Below are positions 37,598 to 38,964 of a stretch of 38,964 bases of DNA, in pieces; positions within the stretch are counted from its first letter, which is position 1; the number at the start of each line of letters is the position of its first letter. Where the stretch lies: the IMG/VR virus record IMGVR_UViG_3300031774_000054, positions 1 through 38,964 of that record; one strand, given 5' to 3'. The stretch is from a virus. Position numbers and translations under genes: made by a program. Under the pieces are notes generated by a model. It saw nothing but the letters and a program-made list of their open reading frames with translations. It searched no databases and was not told where the DNA came from.

Positions 37598-38964
37598 TTA
37601 TTGCCAATCTACTTTTTCAATAGTAAATGGATAGTTCGCTTCTTTGTAAAATTTCTTACGTTGTGTTAAGTGCCTTTTACTAAATTTTGCTGAACTTGTG
37701 ATGTCCCATATTTGAACATTGTCTTTGTCTTCTGCTTTACGTATTCCACGACCAATACTTTGAATTACTCTAACAAAACTTTTGCCAGGCTCAATAAGTA
37801 CTAGATTAAAAATACGTGGAATATTAATTCCAACCGCCGCAACTCCGTATGTTGCTACTACAATTTGATTAGTGCCTTCGTTGATATCATCATAATGATC
37901 TTTACGATCTGTTGATTTCATTGCACCACTAACAAAATTAGCATGTGGTAAATTATCACAAATTAAGCCACCTGCTTTAATTCTGTCTACTAATACAAGT
38001 GTGTTTCCTGATTGTGAAATTTTATCAATCAATCCACTTATATGTTGCATACGAGCTTTATCTGTAGTAAGATATGTTAGCTCACTTTGGTAATTATTAT
38101 ATTCAGCAAATTCTTTTAACTGAACAACGTTAACATGACACTGACTAAGTACGTCCATGTCTTGTAATTCACTTGCACTAAGTTTATTAGTTACTTCACC
38201 TAAACATGCTTGTAAACTAACCTTCTCATGATCTGCTTTAGGAATAGTTCCTGTTAGTCCCCAACGCAATGGAATATGTGCAAACTCTTTTGTTAGCAAA
38301 TCTTTTAATACATCTGCTTTTGCTTGATGTACTTCGTCAACTATAACACAAGTTACATCAGCAGTAAATTCGTGTAAACTAAGCTCATCAAGTCCATCAC
38401 GAAAACGTTTTCTAATACTGTTTAAACTTTGCCATGTGCAAATTGTGTGGGTATGTCCTAATTCTTTTTTGTCTCCAAAATAAACGCCTACATCTAATCC
38501 GAGGTTTGCATAATCATCAGCAGTCTGCCTAACTAAATCTTTGTTAGGTACAATAACGATTGATCTTCCGTATTTTTCTACACGCTCACTAAGTGCCGCA
38601 GTAATTAATGTTTTACCTGCACCAGTGGCAATTTCTTGTAAACAATGTGGTGTACTTAAAAACTTGTTTACAATTTCAATTTGATAATCACGTAACGTAA
38701 TAGGCTCGCCTGCCATTTGATGTTTCTCTGGCCAGAGCTTGTGTTGAAATGTTGTTTCATCAACAATAGGGAAATCAAAAGTGTGTACTTTTCTTAGGTC
38801 ATTAATATCAATTTCATAACCTTGTTCCATTATAAGAGGAAGTACTCTATCTAATAAGTTAATGTATGTAACACCACCTACAGTAAAGTAACTCTGACAC
38901 CCGTCCCATCTACCTAACTTATATGCTGGCACGTGGAATGCATAAGGTAAAAAGAACTTTAATT
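37598..38964 (-). CDS. uvsW: UvsW-like SF2 helicase (5' end outside window)
   Basis: 455 codons in the window; the frame stays open to the edge (LKFFLPYAFHVPAYKLGRWDG), which corresponds to the N-terminal DNA-binding domain of T4 UvsW, so the GTG at 38932 is not the start. Helicase motifs: RDYQ, Walker A ATGAGKT, VPNKDLVRQ, DEVH box VDEVHQAK, LTGT, and motif VI QSIGRGIRK. UvsW unwinds branched and R-loop DNA in recombination-dependent replication. Full T4 protein is 587 residues. Confidence 0.93.
   Translation of the reverse strand, partial: LKFFLPYAFHVPAYKLGRWDGCQSYFTVGGVTYINLLDRVLPLIMEQGYEIDINDLRKVHTFDFPIVDETTFQHKLWPEKHQMAGEPITLRDYQIEIVNKFLSTPHCLQEIATGAGKTLITAALSERVEKYGRSIVIVPNKDLVRQTADDYANLGLDVGVYFGDKKELGHTHTICTWQSLNSIRKRFRDGLDELSLHEFTADVTCVIVDEVHQAKADVLKDLLTKEFAHIPLRWGLTGTIPKADHEKVSLQACLGEVTNKLSASELQDMDVLSQCHVNVVQLKEFAEYNNYQSELTYLTTDKARMQHISGLIDKISQSGNTLVLVDRIKAGGLICDNLPHANFVSGAMKSTDRKDHYDDINEGTNQIVVATYGVAAVGINIPRIFNLVLIEPGKSFVRVIQSIGRGIRKAEDKDNVQIWDITSSAKFSKRHLTQRKKFYKEANYPFTIEKVDWQ

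Noticed and set aside
1-38964. CRISPR array, insertion sequence, integrase or attachment site
   Set aside because: No spaced direct repeats, transposase, integrase or tRNA-end duplication was found. The only long repeat is the 55-bp promoter block.

Overview
The window looks like part of the genome of a T4-like tailed phage (myovirus) from a marine habitat. It is AT-rich and gene-dense, with short or overlapping gene junctions (ATGA, TAATG) and almost everything on the minus strand. It carries T4-type replication and recombination genes (UvsW-like helicase, gp41-like helicase, gp61-like primase), a class Ia ribonucleotide reductase with glutaredoxin, ClpP, four tRNAs, virion proteins, and host-derived accessory genes (SpeD homologue, ferredoxin-NADP reductase, ppGpp-hydrolase-like HD protein). 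The host cannot be read from the sequence. A SAR11-type or other AT-rich marine bacterium is an inference from gene content and composition.

Layout in the direction of minus-strand transcription, from high to low coordinates. 33.8-39.0 kb: UvsW (5' end outside the window), conserved small genes, a zinc-finger protein, a 29-residue membrane peptide, a miniature DnaE-like protein, the only plus-strand gene, and a virion protein. 31.4-33.8 kb: primase and replicative helicase. 24.6-31.4 kb: conserved genes that look like head, core or structural proteins, with a protein carrying ligase-type nucleotidyltransferase motifs. 21.5-24.6 kb: SpeD homologue, SGNH hydrolase, PD-(D/E)XK exonuclease, a fibre-like protein and a conserved small protein. 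17.7-21.4 kb: nrdA, nrdB, glutaredoxin. 13.9-17.7 kb: small beta protein, PAAR tip, large fibre-like protein, subtilisin-like protease. 10.2-13.8 kb: four tRNAs, small genes, a paralogous gene pair and an exported nuclease. 7.0-10.2 kb: ferredoxin-NADP reductase coupled to an oxygenase-like protein, plus unknowns. 3.9-6.9 kb: two copies of a strong promoter driving small genes and an ATP-dependent DNA ligase. 0-3.9 kb: HD hydrolase, 2OG-oxygenase-like protein, ClpP, P-loop kinase, a second nuclease, and a cut membrane protein.

Two promoter classes can be read. Sigma70-type promoters have TTGACA, exactly 17 bases, then a TATACT/TATAAT-like box. They precede the small early-type genes, the tRNAs, the exonuclease, the primase and possibly the helicase. 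T4-late-type boxes (NATAAATA) precede structural genes, nrdA, the nuclease and the kinase, and often overlap the stop codon of the gene before. At four genes the box position puts the predicted transcript start at or next to the ATG, and those genes lack a Shine-Dalgarno sequence, which suggests leaderless mRNAs. Three genes below the usual ORF size cutoff (57, 53 and 29 residues) are added.

Functionally, the window combines DNA synthesis (RNR, primase, helicase, exonuclease, ligase, UvsW), virion parts, and remodelling of the host (SpeD homologue, ppGpp-hydrolase-like enzyme, FNR, oxygenases, nucleases, ClpP).
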